NCBI GenBank assembly: GCA_945938055.1
Contig: CAMEUH010000146.1
Location: forward strand, 1 to 6,343
DNA: 6,343 nucleotides
Reading direction: 5' to 3'
Source: an uncultured Eubacteriaceae bacterium
GTDB lineage: Bacteria; Bacillota; Clostridia; Lachnospirales; Lachnospiraceae
How positions within the stretch are numbered: position 1 is the stretch's first letter; each line of letters opens with the position of its first letter. The position numbers were made by a program, and so were the translations under genes. The notes below the pieces were generated by a model, which saw only the letters and a program-made list of their open reading frames with translations, was not told the origin of the DNA and ran no database searches. Shown in pieces: positions 6,118-6,343 of this stretch.

Positions 6118-6249
6118 TCTGAATCGCAGTTTTCGCAATAATAGAATTAAAGAATTTGCCCTAAAACTCATTTAGTTATCGCGACAAAACAGGATGTCCG
6201 GGGTGACAGCGGTATGTAGAGGGGTTCTATCTGTGTCAGGGCGGTATGT

Positions 6250-6343
6250 TTGTGGAGAATTGCCGGCTTTTCTTGCACAATACTCATATCCAGAGACAAT
6301 CTGCCAGGGCGGCAGATTGAGCCTGCTTTTGCCATGGAGGGCA
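6250..6343 (+). repeat. Repeat module B, plus-strand copy, cut by window end
   Basis: These 94 bases match the reverse complement of 5955-6050 at about 95 percent: four substitutions and a 2-base gap near 6285. The match is still running at the last base of the window, so the true end is unknown. Together with the central copy it forms an inverted repeat of roughly 95 bp around 199 bases. Just upstream, AGAGGGGTTCTATCTGTG (6218-6235) resembles the start of module A, so this could instead be an internally shortened full copy. Confidence 0.9.
6297..6319. repeat. 9-bp stem hairpin in repeat module B, right copy
   Basis: CAATCTGCC (6297-6305) and GGCAGATTG (6311-6319) pair perfectly around the loop AGGGC. 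This is the same stem as at 5979-6001. Confidence 0.85.

Larger units (their letters stand above)
5651..6343. other. Gene-free region: nuclease promoter plus compound intergenic repeat
   Basis: No credible protein gene is seen in these roughly 700 bases. From left to right they hold the nuclease leader and promoter (to 5760), an A/T-tract stretch (5761-5810), and a compound repeat made of a left half copy, an inverted full copy and a right half copy (5820-6343, running off the window). The spacers at 5887-5954 and 6118-6249 show no match to the repeat beyond short pieces. The first contains a small stem, ATTGTG/CACAAT (5896-5901 with 5911-5916). The second contains GCGGTATGT twice (6209-6217 and 6241-6249). 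Confidence 0.7.

Noticed and set aside
5926..6171. 81-codon open frame on the minus strand across the central repeat copy
   Set aside because: It spans the repeat, has no ribosome binding site that I can see, and is rich in Arg/Cys/Leu like a translated repeat. The second copy of module B has a 2-base gap in this frame and then runs into a stop, so the reading frame is not conserved.

Overview
The window looks like a piece of a Clostridia chromosome, most likely Lachnospiraceae. This is inferred from the gene families, the moderate AT-richness, and the AGGAGG-type ribosome binding sites with sigma-A-like TATAAT boxes. No rRNA, tRNA, CRISPR array or complete insertion sequence is visible.

Layout. 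On the plus strand, bases 3-950 are the 3' part of a GH53 endo-beta-1,4-galactanase gene whose start lies outside the window. A long hairpin at 991-1029 separates it from four genes that all run on the minus strand. In transcription order (right to left) these are: an Rpn/PD-(D/E)XK_2-type nuclease with a tandem-repeat coiled coil (4529-5644); a COG2316-type HD-domain hydrolase (3863-4456); a cytoplasmic LacI-type sensor fused to a GGDEF diguanylate cyclase (1956-3782); and an SPL-family (COG1533) radical SAM protein (1048-1938). Candidate promoters precede the nuclease, the HD gene (inside the nuclease 3' end) and the cyclase. The cyclase and radical SAM genes are 17 bp apart and probably co-transcribed. 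No common pathway for the four genes can be read from the sequence; only the cyclase/radical SAM pairing is tight.

The last 700 bases (5645-6343) contain no credible gene. After the nuclease promoter comes a compound intergenic repeat. One full-length copy lies on the minus strand (5955-6117). It is flanked by two partial plus-strand copies that match its two halves (5820-5886 and 6250-6343). Each half forms a long inverted repeat with the central copy, and both copies of the second half keep a perfect 9-bp stem hairpin. The repeat runs off the right edge of the window. This is the least explained part of the window and the best candidate for something undescribed. An 81-codon open frame across the central copy is judged to be an artefact.

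Other points worth attention are a QMSLF peptide resembling a sliding-clamp-binding motif at the C terminus of the radical SAM protein, a degenerate product-inhibition site in the cyclase, and the 21-bp tandem array in the nuclease gene.
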